Assembly: GCA_002335605.1 (NCBI GenBank)
Contig: BEDY01000010.1
Span: 496,001 to 560,000 of the forward strand
Direction: 5' to 3'
From: Prillingera fragicola
Taxonomy: Eukaryota; Basidiomycota; Tremellomycetes; Trichosporonales; Trichosporonaceae
DNA: 64,000 nt
Shown here: piece by piece, positions 11,550 to 22,232 of the stretch
Layout of the letters: the number at the start of each line of letters is the position of its first letter
Position numbering within the stretch: the stretch's first letter is position 1
Notes under the pieces: model-generated
Told to the model about the DNA's origin: nothing
What the model saw: only the letters and a program-made list of their open reading frames with translations
Databases searched by the model: none
Made by a program: the position numbers and the translations under genes

Positions 11550-12336
11550 ATGGCGTTGTTCAGCTACGTTAGTTTGCTCGAAACAACGGCGCCGGTCAAA
11601 CCTGCGCCAGGTCGCCAGGTGGAGAGTGTCGGCACTTCTGACGTTGACGTGCTCAAATGTGTACGTATGCCATCGTACGAGATGAGGACTGGTCACTCAA
11701 TGTCAATCCACTCATTGCCAAGTTCATTAGCACCCCAACGTCCGCGGGCTTGGCGCCTCTGTCACAGCTTGGCTCCACATTCTTGGTGGTTCCACTCCAC
11801 GAAGCCCGTCAATGCCACACGAGCTTCGACATCCCACCAGCTCCACCTATGTATCCTGGCATCCGCACGGTTGGCGACGAGATGGGCAGGCCGCTGTCAG
11901 TCCAAATCGACGTGGTTCCCGAGGTCAGGTAGTGATTCGTTTTGTAGCTGTGCTGGTGCATTGGTATGCATCACTGCGTCAGAATGTCACACCTGTGTAA
12001 TCACTACTGCGGAAGCTGCGATGCTGCGAAATTCTCTCAACATTTTGTGCCGACCAGCGGCCAGCAGGGATCCTAGCGCTGACAGTTGAAGCCCCGCAGG
12101 CGCTGGTAGTCACTGGCGCTGCCAAGCCCACGTCTGGCCCTAGAGACGCCACTGGGTATGCTAAAACGGGTGTCGAAATATCCAGCTGGCTCAAGTTGCG
12201 TGCGGTGTGCGGTCTGCTTTGCAAAGGATCAGAGATCAGAGAGATGGTGCAAAAGATGCAATGCCTAGGGAAGACTGATCACGAAGGGGAAACCAGTGAC
12301 AATCTAGCTCCGTCGGGCCGATCTCGAGGCGCGTGA
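11550..12336 (+). CDS. Candidate gene, structure unresolved
   Basis: Two blocks look protein-like. One at about 11723-11932 reads LGSTFLVVPLHEARQCHTSF, then IPPAPPMYPGIRTVGDEMG and SVQIDVVPE. A second at about 12100-12336 reads ALVVTGAAKPTSGPRDATGY and then AKTGVEISSWLKLRAV. Between them lies a stretch that ends in GCTGAC plus an AG acceptor 17 nt later (about 12078-12100), like the true introns here. However, the best donor (GTAGTG at 11933) breaks the frame, and only a poor GTCAGG donor keeps it. An upstream exon starting MALFSYVSLLETT at 11550 is possible. No family is recognised. It may be a lineage-restricted gene, a decayed gene or chance. Confidence 0.25.
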
Positions 12337-12524
12337 TAACGGGCAACGCTACTGGAGCGGGCGGGCTGTTTGTCACGTCCGCCACCCAACTCTTGGACAT
12401 TCGACTTACAAACCAAACATTCCTTCACAACACCCTCTTGGCTCCCCAACTCGTTGAGCAGAACACACATTCTCTCATATTAAAACAGCGCCGGTCGCAT
12501 ACAGCCCCAACACATATAGCAATC

Positions 12525-13875
12525 ATGCCCCTCCAACTCAACTTTGGCCACAGGCGGTCAAAGTCGTCAACAGCTGAACAGTCACCGTCGTCAGGACAGA
12601 GCACGCCCTTCCCATCCTCGCCAGTCATTGTTGTCAACGACGGCCCTCCTGTGCAGGGTATTCTCAAGCAGCACACACCGTCCATCGCCTCGGACCTCAC
12701 TGGCACCTCGACCAGCGCGTCTGCGTATGGCCGCCCCGATCGCCTTACGTCTACGTCCTTTGCGCGAACCGACACAACTGACTCGCGATGGTCCCTCAAC
12801 GGCGACGATGAGCTCAACTCTCCCCATTCCCTCATGAGCCCCCTCAGCACTCCTGCGACCTCGCAGTCGTCGCTCACCGGCCACTGCCCTTTGCCTGAGA
12901 GTTCTCCCCACAAGCAATTTCCCTACTTTGCAATGTCTCTCTCGTCCAACTCGACGCTCAGCTTTATCGCGCTGCCCGTGGCGATGCGAGTGCATGTCTT
13001 GGACGCTCTGAAACGGGCGTGGAGGAGGGGTATCAAGAGCTCGGGCCAGGTTGAATATGCCCCGGACTTGATGAAGAGCCATCAGGCCAAGGGATGCGAC
13101 GGAGGTGTGTGGGAGGTTACGCTAAAGGACAATTGCTGGGTTCCAAGGAGCGAGGACAAGGTTTCGTGAGTACCCCGAGCTTTGACATGAGCTAATACAA
13201 CAGCTCGCGGCGCATTATCCTCAACCTCATGACTGTGTTTGCTCGTGAGGGCTGGGAGCTGACATCGTCGTTCCGCACGACTGCCAAGGGTGCGTTGCAA
13301 GGAGCATCTGCTCAGCGCTGACAATTTACAGAGACTGGCAAGGACACTCTCATGTTTTCACGGTGCGAGCCGGATCCCGACCCCATTTTCTTTGGCGTCG
13401 GCTTCCACAGCAGCGACCGAGTCTGGATCATCGACGCCGAAGCCGACATTGGTCAAGCGCTTGAGGACGGTATCAAGGCCAGCTGGGTAGACGGCATTCG
13501 CGACGCCCGCGTTCGCGAACGTCACTGTCGCGAGCTTCGCCTCAAGGTAAGCCTCACGCATGTGCAACCCTGCTAAACTATCAGGGCTCTCCTTGGACTG
13601 CTCACACGACCTCTGCTCTCATCTCGGCACGCTGCGTGCATGTGGTCATCATGGCGGTGATTACGCGCGCCCGAGCCAATGGAGCGACCTACAAGTTTGT
13701 AGGCAGCATTGACATGTGCGATGCCGCCGAGTCCCAGATGCCCTTCGAGGTCTACCGCCTCGACAACAGGCCTGGAGCTGGGTGGGGCGATCCGGACTGC
13801 GTGCCAGAGATTAAGCCCGTCAGTGATGCGGCCCGGGCTTCGATGAACTTGGGCAAGATGAGCCTTGGCAATTAA
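12525..13875 (+). CDS. Conserved fungal protein with internally repeated domain
   Basis: Four exons (the first about 12525-13166, then three shorter ones to the TAA at 13873-13875). The first about 130 residues are Ser/Pro-rich and disordered, with RRSKSS near the start. The rest is folded. It contains VWEVTLKDNCW followed by SRRIILNLMTVFAREGWELT and ETGKDTLMFSR, and later RELRLKGSPW followed by SALISARCVHVVIMAVITRA and YKFVGSIDMCDA. These two blocks have the same order of signatures (LK-x-x-W, a helix, G-W/Y, S-x-D/T, a hydrophobic strand), so the protein seems to carry a duplicated domain. Between them sits FFGVGFHSSDRVWIIDAEAD. The fold resembles a fungal family of unknown function that I cannot name with certainty. 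ATG 12525 is chosen over the in-frame 12333 because the upstream part is leader-like. Confidence 0.75.
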
Positions 13876-14253
13876 GCGCGTGTACCTATACAGCGATGTT
13901 AACATGTTGTGCCATATCTTGTCTTCCGACCTCTGCATCTGCCGCAACCATTTTTGCATGTAACTACTACTGATCAACACCCCTTTAGGCACAGTCACAA
14001 CAACTGAAAATACGTTAAACTACCCTCCCATTTACTTCCTGCCTCTTTGCCACACCCGGGTTTTCCCTATCCCCGCCGTCCGCTTCCGAGCCTCCGCTCG
14101 CTGGCGCTGGCACGCTGCTGCTCTTCGAGGTCGTCTTCCACTGAGAGCTCGATACCCCCCTCCTTCACCCCCTCCGTGAGTGTGCCCTGCTGCTACCTGT
14201 CTGCCGCGACCTGGACGCTGACTGTATCAGCCACTCATTCTTCCGACTCCAAA
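13876..14253. other. Intergenic, promoter of ATP18
   Basis: 378 bp between two plus-strand genes. The second half is strongly C/T-rich, as is common for leaders of highly expressed fungal genes. Nothing else was recognised. Confidence 0.45.
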
Positions 14254-14932
14254 ATGTTCGGTCTCCGCAAGTGGCCCACTCCCGTGCGTCTTTCTGTTTC
14301 GTGTTCAGTGACTTGAACCTTGCGCTGACCGGGTCTTTGCTCATACCTCTCCTCCACGTCCAATACCATCATTTGTCTGCGCTATTGTCTCGCCTGACGT
14401 TTGTCATGCCGGCGCAATGTTCCGTCTCTCTACAACTGCGCTCTCATCCATCTTGAACCTGTCGGCTCTGCCCCCCGCGGTCCCCTCCCCCCCTCCATCT
14501 CACATCAATCACCCTACACCGCATCACGGCTTTCCACTCTTGCGCGCGCCTCTTCCCATCGTCTCCACTCTGCTCCTTTCTTGCGCGCACTCTTTCTCAC
14601 CGCCCTCATTGCCCGTCTCGTGTAAACTCGACTCCTTGGCGTGCCGCTACGATTCTTCCCCCAACAGTACTTCAAGCCCATGGCTCCCTTCTTCTTCGCC
14701 TCGGTCGTTACCTACCTTGGCGTCGTCAAGGCCCAGTCGGTCGCTGTCGCCAGTGAGTACATGTGGGAGGCGTAGCATGTCGCGGGTGTAGGCCGTGAGC
14801 TGCGCCAATGACAATGGTCCGCCATTCGGCGCACCGATTCCCATCTAGTGTGCTAACCGTGCAGCCCCCGAGGCCCTCAAGGACCCCAAGAACCCCTACG
14901 CCGCCTCGATCTCGGCCACCCAGCACCACTAG
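14254..14932 (+). CDS. ATP18: ATP synthase subunit i/j (small F0 subunit)
   Basis: Small inner-membrane subunit of the mitochondrial F1F0 ATP synthase. Three exons, 14254-14283, 14668-14752 and 14865-14932, sum to 183 nt and give 60 residues, the usual size. The N-terminus MFGLRKWPTP followed by YFKPMAPFF is the hallmark of the family. One membrane helix follows (FFFASVVTYLGVVKAQSVAV), then a short tail with KDPKNPYAAS. The first intron is 384 nt, far longer than most in the window, and very C/T-rich; the second has a GCTAAC branch site. This gene is easy to miss because no single exon exceeds 85 nt. Confidence 0.92.
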
Positions 14933-15319
14933 ATGGTTGTAGCGGAGACGTGATGCAAAAGTAGAAATCGGTAGCACCGCGGAGCGCTGCGTGCCTGGGA
15001 GACATGATTGGTCGGCAGCGGTGGGTGACCCCAAGGACGATGGGCGACGGTGATGAGGGCCAGAGAGTGAACGATGAGTTGGCAGGGAATGCTGTGAGCA
15101 GGTTGAGGTCATGGGGGTGTCAGTGGGACGGCATAACGGGCTGCGTGGCGAACCAGCATTTGTGTGGGGGTCGTAAAGCAGAGCATTGGGTATATGTGTA
15201 GGTCCATTCGGCCACTGGTGAGTGTTTCTCAACGACACACAAACAAGATCAAGGTTGTGGCATCACACTGAGAGACTCGTGTCATTCATCACTTCCGCGC
15301 CCAATCCAGCTGGCAACAG
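14933..15319. other. Convergent intergenic region
   Basis: 387 bp between the 3' ends of ATP18 and the PI-PLC-like gene. No coding evidence. Confidence 0.5.
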
Positions 15320-16691
15320 CTAAACCCCCATGAAGTTCATGGCGACCAGCAGCTTGCCAAACCCATTCTCCCCACTGCCCGTCTGGCGGTAAAAGTCGGT
15401 CATGAGCACAGCACGCGGCCGTTTGTTTTCTGAAATCTTCTGCAGAAGCCAGCGCACCATTCTCGCATTGCAGCCGTCAAAGCCGAGACCGTAGGACGGG
15501 GCGCCCATGCCCTTGGCTACCCATTGGGGAGGCGCGAGCGGGAACTTTGACGCCGAGAGGAAAGCAATGGAGAGGGGCGAGCCGTTCTGCGGCTGTGTTG
15601 TGGGCTCGAGGAAGTTGGCACAGCCCTGCACCTTCTCGGGGATCATGAGGAAGCTGTCAATACCGTACCTGCACAGTCAGTCCAAGTCACAGTGGCAGAA
15701 CGAACCAGTCGATAGTGCGGACCTTGGTGCCGTAGCAGTCCCACTCAAAGCCCTCCTGACGAGAGTTGGGCCAGGTGGTGGGGCGGATACCCATTCCATT
15801 GGGCCACTCATCGGGCTGCCTCTTGTCAAAGCGCGAGATGAGTGTTCCCCGACCGCGAACGTCGCCGAGGCGCGGGATGTGGTCGCTAAAGTTCCAAAGC
15901 TCGGGGGTCTCATTGAAGACCTCGTAGACCATGCGCGAGAAGTCGTCGTGCCAGGGAGGTGTCTCCTCCTTGATAAACATGACAATTGTCTCCCGAGGGT
16001 GTGCCCTCAGGAAGGCGTTGAACTGTGCGAGCTCGGCCTTGAGCGTCGAGTACTCGGGGCGGATACCGTGGTAGGCTACTGTCAGCATGGGCTGTGAGAA
16101 TGGCACTTACTCTGTAGCTCGCCTTCGTTGACCTTTAAGCGGACATCAAAGAAACGCACGCCGTCCGCCAACTGCTGCGAGACGGGCGTGGCTGGCTGTT
16201 GGCACTGCGAGATGAAGACTGGTTGTCAGTATTGCCCGCCGTGCTGGGGGACACGTACAGCCGACAAACGCGCAGCTCTCATGAGTTCCTAGAAGAGTAA
16301 TGTCCCCCAAAGGAGTGTCATCCGGTAGCTCGCCCATCCAGTCGGTAGTATCATGGCTGCGAATCAAGACAACAGTGTCACTGTTACCGCCCTCGCCGAA
16401 CATGATATATGCCAAGACATCAGTCGAGGTGGACACGAGCTCCGACCAGCCACGGCGGCGGTCATGGGGAAGCGCTGCAAGAGGAACCTCACAGCTGCCT
16501 TGAGCCTTCTCGCCGCCGCCCACCTCGAACGAAAGGACGAGCGTTGGGTAACCGCCGATGGGCCCTAATTTGCTGAGATCAATGGTGGAGGTCGCATTAT
16601 CAACCGTTTGCACGGACAGGGGTTCGCTGGGTCCGTCGCGAATGACAGCCGATGCGGCCTGGACTCCGCGAGTGACGATACGCAAAGACAT
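15320..16691 (-). CDS. Phosphatidylinositol-specific phospholipase C, X-domain protein
   Basis: Contains the PLC-X (TIM-barrel) catalytic domain and no C2, PH or Y domain, so it resembles the small bacterial-type/PLCXD class rather than eukaryotic PLC-delta. About the first 130 residues form a beta-rich N-terminal region (LGPIGGYPTLVLSFEVGGGE). Then TLLGTHESCAFVG holds the first catalytic His. An exon with QLADGVRFFDVRLKVNEGEL follows, then YHG with the second His (AYHGIRPEYSTLKAEL). RETIVMFIKEETPP, RGRGTLISRF and VRTIDW complete the barrel. The C-terminal exon contains GLGFDGCNARMVRWLL and AVLMTDFYRQTG. About four exons, with introns near 16270-16230, 16110-16090 and 15710-15670. Start MSLRIVTRG at 16691 is preferred; an in-frame ATG at 16739 is the alternative. 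Substrate is inferred from the family. Confidence 0.85.
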
Positions 16692-17124
16692 GCCTTTGAG
16701 CTTTTGTTGATGTGGATAAACTGCCACGATAACGAACACGTCTCGTGTGAATCAAGTTACCTTGGTGCACTGCGGACACGCAGATCGCAGTGTTCAAGTC
16801 GTCATGTCCGGAGGTGAGCGCGGCTATACCAACTAAATGATGTGTATCAAATCACAACCACGGAACAGATGCGGACCCTGGCCTTCCGCTACACGGATCG
16901 ACGGACTGGGCGGCCTGGCCGTGTGTCGGCCGTGTCGGCAGTTCGGACCTGACAGGGCCACAGACACGCCTGAGCGGCCTGCGTAGGAGACGGACCTCCA
17001 CTTCACTGCACGTGCCGATCAAATAATATGCACCACCCGGCGAACTACTGGTCCACTGGCAACTGGGAATCGTCGCAATTGTCTTTCTTACCTCTGAACA
17101 CCATTCTTCTTCAGCATCGACATA
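16692..17124. promoter_or_regulatory. Divergent promoter region
   Basis: 433 bp between the start of the PLC-X gene (-) and the start of the thioesterase gene (+). It must carry both promoters. GC-rich, with no clear TATA box seen. Confidence 0.4.
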
Positions 17125-19029
17125 ATGCGCTCGTCCATCGTACGCCCTCTTCTTAGAGCTGCCGCTCGCCCCGTCGCGCGCGCACCCCTCCCGCGCCTCG
17201 CCGCTGGCAACGCACATGCCGCCTCTCGAGGATCTGCCAAGCAGCAGATGCTCACCCTCTCCGAGATTGATCGCCTCCTGGTGAGTAGACGCGATTAAAA
17301 GCTGAATAAGGGCTGACCACGATGTCTAGACTCATATTGCGCGTGAGTGTCTTTTATTTAGACAGCCCAAAATACTGATAATGCGCAGAATCCTCGGACA
17401 AGACTCAGTCGGACACTCCCCTCGTTATGCGCGGCCACCCCATTCCTTGGATGCACGCAGGCTCTGGATCGCCGGACTTGCAGGGCAACACGGCTTCGCA
17501 GCCGCCCAGTGTCGGTCCTGAGCTGACCGAGCAAGAGAAGGCGGAGCTCGCACGTCCAAAGCACATGTCCGCCAGCTTTACCAGCTTTGACCTTCCTCTT
17601 GCCACCAACCCGCGTCTTTATGACAAGTATGTCAACTTTTCGGGCGGTTTCCGTGAGTGCTTCTGAAGTATCTTGGCAGAGAGCTGATATCATAGGTATG
17701 GGCAAGATTCTTGAGAGTCAGTAACCATTCGTGCCTGGCCACACACCGTACTGACCTGTGTAGATCTCGACTCGCTTGCCGGCGCTGTTGCTTACCGTCA
17801 CTGTCTCGTCGACTCACACCCCGCTGATGGCCGTGCAACTGAAAGCTTTTACGAGGATGCGCACCGTGCTGGAATATACCTCGCCACTGCCAGTGCCGAC
17901 CGTCTGGATATGTTTGGCAAGCTCAACCACCAGAATGTCCGGTGAGTGAAATTGTCGAGACTGGAACTGACCTTCTAGGGACCTGAAGTTCTCTGGCTTC
18001 GTTACTTGGACTGGAAACTGTGAGTACATCAAGCTATGGGCATGGTACTAATCGCTTAGCGTCAATGGAGGTGTTTGCGAAGATTGAGGGTACCCGCCCG
18101 GGAGAGAACAAAAGCGACACCCTCATGCTCGGTCGTTTCTCCATGGTGTGCCGCGACTCGCACACTCACAAGGCTCGCAAGGTCCCCCCTCTCATTGTTG
18201 AGACTGAGGAGGAGAAGGCCCTCTGGGACATTGGACAAGAGCACAAGGACAAGCGTGCCGCTTTCTCCAAGGTTAACCTCGACAAGCAGCCGGTACGTAA
18301 GAGGATTATGGCATGGACTGACCCGTAGCCATCCAAGGAGGAGGCCGTCGAGCTTCACAAGTTTATGCTCGAGGTCAGGGATAAGACCGAGCTGAATGGC
18401 AGGAAGCTGGTTCCCATGAAGGACACTGAGGAGCAGTCGCTGCAGCTCATGTTCCCTCAGGAGCGTAACCTCCACGGCAAAGTGTTCGGTGGTTTCTTGA
18501 TGCGCATGGTGAGCTCCATCCTTAAGCTTAATTCTGACGCCACAGGCTTTGTACGTCGCGTTTGATGCTATCGTTCCACAACACTGACCCCGCAGCGAGC
18601 TCTGCTTCACCAACGCGGCGCTCTTCGCCCAGCAGCAGATGTACTTCATAGCGCTTGACCAGATTACCTTCCGCCTTCCCGTCCCCATTGGTGCCGTTGT
18701 TCGCTTGACCTCGAAGATTGCTCGCACTACCGGACCGGACGAGACTGGAGAGTCGACTGCCTCCTTGATTGTCAAGGCCGAGGTCGAGGAGGTTGACACT
18801 GGCGTAAGTGCTTCCTGCTCGATTACAGACGGGCTACTGACTCCCACAGCTCCGCCGTGAGACAAATACCTTCTTCTTCACTCTTGGTACCAAGGGTGAC
18901 ATTGACGTTGTCGTTCCCGACACGTACATCGAGGCCATGCAGTATGTGGAGGCAGGTCGTCGCTTGGCTGTTGGCAGCGAGATGCGTCGCATGTACAGGG
19001 CCAAGGGACTCGAGCAGGGCTCGCAGTAG
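17125..19029 (+). CDS. Mitochondrial acyl-CoA thioesterase, ACOT9-like (two hotdog domains)
   Basis: Hydrolyses acyl-CoA to free acid and CoA, probably in mitochondria. The start MRSSIVRPLLRAAARPVARA is an Arg/Ala-rich presequence. About ten exons follow with introns of 40-70 nt. Features in order are LTEQEKAELARPKHMSAS, the first hotdog (LAGAVAYRHCLVDS through FSGFVTWTGN and SMEVFAKIEG), LMLGRFSMVCRDSHTHKARK, then the second hotdog with QERNLHGKVFGGFLMR, QMYFIALDQITFRLPVPIGA and RRETNTFFFTLGTKGDIDVV. NLHGKVFGG is the ligand-contact signature of this family. It ends MRRMYRAKGLEQGSQ. Length is about 470, as for ACOT9. It lies head to head with the PLC-X gene. Confidence 0.9.
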
Positions 19030-19566
19030 AGGTGGGGTCATGCCGTGCTGTAAGCCTTTTGTATTGGTAGTCACTTTTTTGGAACATGCATTGCATGGGA
19101 ACCTGGAGAGTGAGCTTGTGGGTGAATTGTTTATGGTCAAAGTAGGATTAGGGTTGTTTAAAGCAAGTAGTCGCCACCGTGCCTGCGCGTTCGCCTTAGC
19201 GCCCGGGGCCTGATGGCACTTTGGCCATATGGCACACCCAGTTCCCGCGACAGCGGCGACGCACTCTTACGCACATCCATGGCTTGACGACACCATCATT
19301 GTATAAACCTGTCTTTGCTTCAACGCAACCCATAGAAAGCGCCAGAGACTTGTTCGCTGTGCACCAGCTCATGCTCAGCGGCTAATACCGCATCGGGCGC
19401 ATCTGTCCCCACGGCATTATCAACGAACTCCGCGGCCCACCTCCACAGACACACGTCACACGCCTTGCCCTTCTCCCACCTCGCTTTCAATCTACCACGT
19501 CGCATCGATCCACTGGTGTGACGGAGCACACAGAAAGCCATATCGAGAGCCGTGGTGGAACGCGCC
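19030..19566. other. Intergenic between thioesterase and Ste50
   Basis: 537 bp with the 3' UTR of the thioesterase gene and the promoter of the adaptor gene. No other gene recognised. Confidence 0.45.
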
Positions 19567-22024
19567 ATGACGGCCGTCTCCCCAAAGCCCCAGTCACCGG
19601 GCACGCCCATCCTCGAGTGGGACGAGGCCGCTGTGAACGCCTACTTTGTCAGCCTCGGGTTGGATGGCTACGAGCCCGTCATCTACGGTAAGTGTCACTG
19701 TTACTAGACCGCTGCTGTGAACAACGTGGAACGGACCAGTGGCTGTGCAGTGCCGGAGGATCGGCACTGCAGGATGGCGTAGATCGCGGGATGTGACAGT
19801 TGGCACGTCTCGCAACGCCGATGGCGATGGTGCGCGTTTGTGTCGTGCTGGAATTCAACAGGCTCGCTTCTCTGGACGCGCACAGCTGCTATATTCCTGC
19901 TCTGCTGTTTACTTCATCCCCACGCCCGTATTCAGCATCGCTAACATACACAGAACATGGTATTACAGGTGACGTACTCTGTGCCCTCGACAATGAGACT
20001 CTTGTCGACCTCGGAATGAGCTCGCTCGGGCACCGTCTCAATGTGTTGCGAGCAGTGTTTGAGATGAAGAAGGAGCAAGGAGTAGAGATGAGTGAAGATG
20101 ATTGGCGACCGCAAGGTGAGTTGCGCGATTGCTTTCCCATGTACATGCTGACCGTTCGCAGAGGAGGTGGCTATGGAGGCGATGGAGACAGCGGCAACTA
20201 TTGATCGAATGTGGAATCTCGTTCTTGATCAACGTGAGTAACACTGTGCCCCGTGCATGAGCTCGAGCTAACTAGCGGCCAGAGGAACGAATGATGCAAC
20301 TGGAAAAGGATCATACCCTGCTGTTGCGAGCGCTTCACGACCACGGCATTTCGCTTCCAGCTTCAGCAGTCACCGCGCCAACGGTTATTGAGGAGGCAGG
20401 AACACCTACCACCGCCACAGGCTACGCCTTTGACTCTCCCAGCCAGTTTGGTGTCGGTTCAGCACCAGGGTCCGGATCAGCGCGATTGGCGGCAGGAGGT
20501 CTTCATGCTCGTCCACCATTCACAAGGCTGGCGAGTGGAGGGTCCGTTGGCAGATCGGGCAGTCGTGGGGGAGGGCAGAAAGATGCTGGTGCGTCCAGCG
20601 CTCCGCTTCCCTCGTCTCCTACACCGCCCGTGGAGATAGCACCCACCACCCCTGCTCCCACTACTGGTTCCAGCGATCGCTCCCGAGCAAAGGATGCCGC
20701 TCATTCGGCCGCCAAGAGCTTCCGTGTTACCATGGAAGACCCCTGCTGGAAAGTCTTGCCCGCCGCCCTCAAAAAGTACAAGATCAACGACAACTGGAAG
20801 ATGTACGCCTTGTTCATCTGCTTTGGAAATACAGGTGAGCACCCGACTAAGCAGCATTCGCTGACGGATCCAGAACGGTGTCTCAGCTATGACGAGAAGC
20901 CTCTGCTTCTCTTCCAAAAGCTCAAGGAGGGTGGTCAGCGGCCCGTGTTCATGTTGCGCCACATTGTGAGTTTATCTTCGCAGAACGTGCTGACTGTCGC
21001 AGCGTGATATCAAGTCGCCGATTGCAGTGGCGCAGCAAAAGCAAGCTATCAAGCTTGGTCTGCCTCCCAATTCAACAACCAACCTGCTTCCCACGATTGA
21101 GTCTACCTCGGCCTCTCCCACACAGCCGACAAACTCTACTGGTCCGGGTGCAAAGGTCGACGGGCATGGCGGTCGCACGCCAGGAGAGGGGACTTTCCCA
21201 GAATTGCCTAGTCCTGGCATGCGCGACGGCGAGAGCACGCCCCTTGCCAACTTGCAAGGTGCTGCGCTCAAGGCTGCCGGTGGTCCTGGTACACTCATGG
21301 ACAAGGATGGCAACGTGCACAAGGTCACTTACGCCATTTCGATCTATCCGTACATTGCAGACCGACAGGACGAGTTTGACGTTGCAGTGTGAGTGTCTCC
21401 TGAGGTTGGCGAAAATGTGCTGACAGCGACAGTGGCGCAACTTTTGTGGTCATGTCCAAGGCCAAGGGATGGTGGTTCGTCCAGAAAGACCCCGAGGGTG
21501 CAGGCAACATTATATCGGACGCGTCTAAATCGGCATGGGTACCCGCTGGCTGTCTGCTCGAGCTCACGGCACCTGTCACTGCGGTCGCCCCAACGTCGCC
21601 GGGCAAAGCTCCTGGACGTATCCCTCTGAAGCCAACCAACATTATGTCGTCGTCGTACCCCGGAAACGTTCTTTGCGCATACACTGCCAAGGACGACAAC
21701 GAGCTGACCCTCAAGGAAGGAGAGCGTATCCGTGTTTACAAAAAGTACTGCCACTGGAGCTACAGTATCAAGGAGGACACGGGAGAGCGCGGATGGGTGC
21801 CCGCCTGGTTTGTGGGCAAGCTTCCCAGTGACAACCAAAACCAGACCCAGACCCCGGGTCAAGGTTCGAGCCAGAGCTTGCCAGGCCAGTCACCGCTGCT
21901 CGGCAAGACCACGCCACAAATTGGGACTGGAGGTCAGGTGATGTCGCCCAGCTTGGCTGCGCCGTCCACGCCGGCGATTGAGTTGGGGAGCAGCATACCG
22001 TCAGCGGAACCGGAGAAGGTGTAG
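19567..22024 (+). CDS. STE50: Ste50/Ubc2-type MAPK adaptor (SAM, Ras-association, two SH3)
   Basis: Scaffold that links the MAPKKK Ste11 and small GTPases in the mating/filamentation pathway. The N-terminal SAM domain is split: ILEWDEAAVNAYFVSLGLDG, then, after a long intron of about 265 nt, HGITGDVLCALDNETLVDLG and SSLGHRLNVLRAVFEMKK. A coiled segment and a Ser/Pro/Gly-rich linker follow. The Ras-association domain spans SFRVTMEDPCWKVLPAALKK, WKMYALFICFGN and LSYDEKPLLLFQKLKEGGQR. Then come two SH3 domains, AISIYPYIADRQDEFDV..GWWFVQ and NVLCAYTAKDDNELTLKEGE..GERGWVPAWFVGKL. Ascomycete Ste50 lacks SH3 domains, while basidiomycete Ubc2/Ste50 has them, which supports the lineage call. About eight exons, ending at TAG 22022-22024. 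Confidence 0.92.
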
Positions 22025-22232
22025 GAGTAACGACCAAGGACTTTACGATATCTATGACTCTTTAATATGGCACATTATTTCATTGCTGCATGGCTGGCAT
22101 TAGCATTAGACCAAGGTGTGCACGGAACCTTTTTTGAAATGGTGGCCTCCACCGGTAATAACAATGACGCAAGAATCCTACACAATCTGTTCCCACTTCC
22201 CAACCACAACATTGCCCACCACGCCTTCCAAA

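Noticed and set aside
18062..18865. A 267-residue minus-strand frame over the thioesterase gene
   Set aside because: Shadow of the plus-strand hotdog domains.
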